Assembly: GCA_051819765.1 (NCBI GenBank)
Contig: JBNJGT010000066.1
Span: forward strand, 1 to 6,924
Reading direction: 5' to 3'
Source: JBNJGT01 sp051819765
Lineage (GTDB): Archaea; Nanobdellota; Nanobdellia; Woesearchaeales; JACJVW01
Length of the DNA: 6,924 bases
Shown: positions 6,215 to 6,924 of the stretch, piece by piece
How positions within the stretch are numbered: the stretch's first letter is position 1
How the letters are laid out: every line of letters begins with the position of its first letter
Translations under genes and position numbers: made by a program
Notes under the pieces: generated by a model
The model's database searches: none
Told to the model about the DNA's origin: nothing
The model's input: the letters and a program-made list of their open reading frames with translations, nothing else

Positions 6215-6335
6215 TGGGGGCACTGGGATTCGAACCCAGATCCGCTGGTTTAGCCCTTTGTAAGTCATCGGATTGCTCCTCATCGCTCCACAAAGTCTGG
6301 AGCCAGCTATTCTAGCCAGGTTATACTATGCCCCC
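6215..6335 (-). tRNA. tRNA-Trp (anticodon CCA) with a 47-nt intron in the anticodon loop
   Basis: Two exons (6335-6297 and 6249-6215) give a 74-nt cloverleaf. The acceptor GGGGGCA/TGCCCCC is perfectly paired with discriminator A73, as in archaeal tRNA-Trp. The anticodon stem GCTGG/CCAGC is perfect and encloses loop CT-CCA-GA with the CCA anticodon. The T arm is CTGGG-TTCGAAT-CCCAG. U8, A14, G18G19 and A21 are in place, with a possible A15-U48 Levitt pair. The D stem is weak: G10-U25, U11-A24, an A12/A23 mismatch and U13-G22. The intron is placed after position 37 by analogy with the common archaeal site; a cut after 36 would also restore a 7-nt loop. CCA is not encoded (ACTCC follows). The gene has its own TATA box about 31 nt upstream, inside the DUF192 gene, and its first ten bases overlap that gene's end. 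Confidence 0.88.
6250..6296 (-). other. Intron of tRNA-Trp
   Basis: The intron is 47 nt if inserted between positions 37 and 38. Its ends can pair CTTTGT (6295-6290) with ACAAAG (6261-6256), forming the inner helix expected of an archaeal bulge-helix-bulge. A perfect 3-nt/4-bp/3-nt motif is not obvious; the best central helix I find is GCTC of the exon (31-34) with GGGC of the intron, giving enlarged bulges. The intron also contains TGGAGC (6290-6285), the exact complement of exon GCTCCA (positions 31-36). Splicing would be by the tRNA-splicing endonuclease and RtcB-type ligase. Confidence 0.75.
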
Positions 6336-6700
6336 GGGCTATCACTGGGAGCGAACCCTCCCTTATAAATCTTTAGATGGTCTCCTACCTGTGTCTGTGT
6401 CCGTGCCACTGTGCCAGCTGGGAGCTCCAGGATGTACTGGGCCCGTTTTTTTGGCCTGTAGCTGGTGAACGGACGAAAATCTTCCTTGGTCTCCACCACT
6501 GAGTGGTTTTTGTCCATGAAGACCACATCGATTGGGAAGAACACGAATGCCATGTGCAGCCCACGCCGCCTCTCCGATGAGAATTCCATCAATAGAGCCT
6601 GTGGCTTGCGAAACATCAGTCCTCGTGCCTTTGAAAGTGCGCGTGTGCACTGGGTCCACTCCTTTGCAAGGGTTTTGTTGGATCTGCTGTTGACAATCAT
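6326..6700 (-). CDS. DUF192 family protein overlapping the tRNA-Trp gene
   Basis: A 124-aa protein starting at ATG 6700, whose last three bases form an ATGA overlap with the upstream gene's TGA. The frame is open further upstream, but the overlap and the position of the domain fix this start. DUF192 hallmarks are ARGLMFRKP (25-33), HMAFVFFPIDVVFMD (49-63, matching the family's F-x-PIDVVFLD core), YILELPAG (89-96) and VGD (105-107). Function is unknown; the family is a small beta fold found widely in bacteria and archaea, often exported in bacteria. No signal peptide is present, so this one looks cytosolic. After the domain ends near residue 113, a 10-residue tail (GFAPSDSPGA) runs into the tRNA gene: its last codons GGG GCA TAG are tRNA bases 2-10. 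The tRNA's TATA box also lies inside this frame. Confidence 0.83.
   Translation of the reverse strand: MIVNSRSNKTLAKEWTQCTRALSKARGLMFRKPQALLMEFSSERRRGLHMAFVFFPIDVVFMDKNHSVVETKEDFRPFTSYRPKKRAQYILELPAGTVARTQTQVGDHLKIYKGGFAPSDSPGA
6361..6372 (-). promoter_or_regulatory. Archaeal TATA promoter of tRNA-Trp, inside the DUF192 gene
   Basis: On the minus strand AGATTTATAAGG has a TATA core (6363-6370) centred about 31 nt upstream of tRNA base G1. This predicts a primary transcript with a leader of about 5 nt, to be removed by RNase P. The box is embedded in DUF192 codons for the post-domain KIYKG region, so one stretch of DNA carries both coding and promoter information. Confidence 0.6.
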
Positions 6701-6924
6701 TGTGTCACAACAAGCTCTCCCATCTGCTGGAGCATGCCTTTTGAGACCAGGTCCTGGATATATCTGTAGAATGTCGCCTTTGAGCAATACTGGTAATCAT
6801 CAACGATCATCTCCTTGAGCTCTGCCATGCTGATGTCCCTGTTCTGCACCGTCTCCATGATCTTGCTCTTGATGATGTCCTTTTGCTTGCGCTTGAACTT
6901 GCGCATGACCTCTTTTTGCAACCC
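6697..6924 (-). CDS. Small helix-turn-helix (winged-helix-like) protein, possibly 5'-truncated
   Basis: About 69-76 codons are visible. The frame stays open to the right edge, so the true start may lie outside. In-window candidates are ATG at 6906, with GAGGT only 1 nt upstream (too close for a normal ribosome site), and TTG at 6921. A very basic N-terminus (MRKFKRKQKDIIKSK) leads into helices around DISMAELKEMI and SKATFYRYIQDLVSKGM. The latter looks like a recognition helix running into a short wing (MLQQMGELVVTQ). This is the pattern of small archaeal winged-helix DNA-binding proteins, but I do not recognise a named family. Its TGA overlaps the DUF192 ATG, so the two are probably translationally coupled. 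It could regulate its own operon; targets are unknown. Confidence 0.65.
   Translation of the reverse strand, partial: GLQKEVMRKFKRKQKDIIKSKIMETVQNRDISMAELKEMIVDDYQYCSKATFYRYIQDLVSKGMLQQMGELVVTQ

Noticed and set aside
6250..6296. Box C/D guide RNA inside the tRNA-Trp intron, as in several Euryarchaeota
   Set aside because: Two GATGA cores are present (one within GCGATGA, one mismatch from box C), but no CUGA D or D' box is seen, and 47 nt is short for a C/D guide. The GGAGC complementarity is better explained by a local hairpin.
6215..6335. tRNA pseudogene or split tRNA
   Set aside because: Both exons sit on one strand in order, all stems except the D stem are perfect, and a TATA box lies at the right distance, so an intact intron-containing gene is simpler.
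6326..6787. Longer 153-aa start for the DUF192 protein
   Set aside because: The extra 29 residues overlap the HTH gene, do not resemble the family, and are made unnecessary by the ATGA-coupled start at 6700.
1..6924. Insertion sequences, CRISPR arrays, integrase sites or toxin-antitoxin pairs
   Set aside because: No transposase motifs, terminal inverted repeats, regularly spaced repeats, recombinase genes or duplication of the tRNA 3' end is visible. Nearly all the sequence is accounted for by tightly packed genes.

Overview
The window looks archaeal. It has AT-rich TATA boxes about 26-27 nt upstream of starts, two probably leaderless genes, a tRNA-Trp with an intron in the anticodon loop and no encoded CCA tail, a geranylgeranyl-reductase-family gene (archaeal isoprenoid lipids), and a signal-peptide/Ig-like/C-terminal-TM surface protein of the 'putative S-layer protein' kind common in DPANN archaea. 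Woesearchaeota or Pacearchaeota would be my first guess. That guess rests on protein style only, because no ribosomal or other phylogenetic marker is present.

Layout, left to right. Bases 1-942 (minus) hold the N-terminal 314 codons of a FAD-dependent geranylgeranyl reductase family protein that runs off the left edge. A 158-bp divergent promoter region (943-1100) separates it from two plus-strand surface genes. The first is a 422-aa S-layer-like protein with one C-terminal membrane anchor (1101-2369). The second is a 594-aa, three-TM protein with two glycosylatable ectodomains and a Lys/Glu-rich cytoplasmic loop (2385-4169). One base after its stop the minus-strand genes begin, arriving convergently: a membrane-anchored thioredoxin-like protein with a CEDC motif (4171-4863), preceded by a multi-TM family 2 glycosyltransferase with the full D / DxD / ED / QxxRW motif set (4903-6162). 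Next come an intron-containing tRNA-Trp (6215-6335), a DUF192 protein (6326-6700) and a small helix-turn-helix protein (6697 to the right edge). The last two are joined by an ATGA overlap.

The centre reads as a cell-envelope locus. It combines an S-layer-type protein, a cysteine-rich and sequon-rich membrane organiser, a polysaccharide- or glycan-type synthase, and an extracytoplasmic thiol-disulfide protein. That they work together is inference from adjacency and from the match between cysteines, sequons and enzyme types. The most concrete oddities are the DUF192 stop codon formed by tRNA bases U8-A9-G10, the tRNA promoter inside the DUF192 reading frame, an intron segment complementary to the anticodon loop, and the cytoplasmic-loop architecture of the 594-aa protein. 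I see no mobile element, CRISPR array or rRNA, and no gene-free stretch longer than 300 bases.
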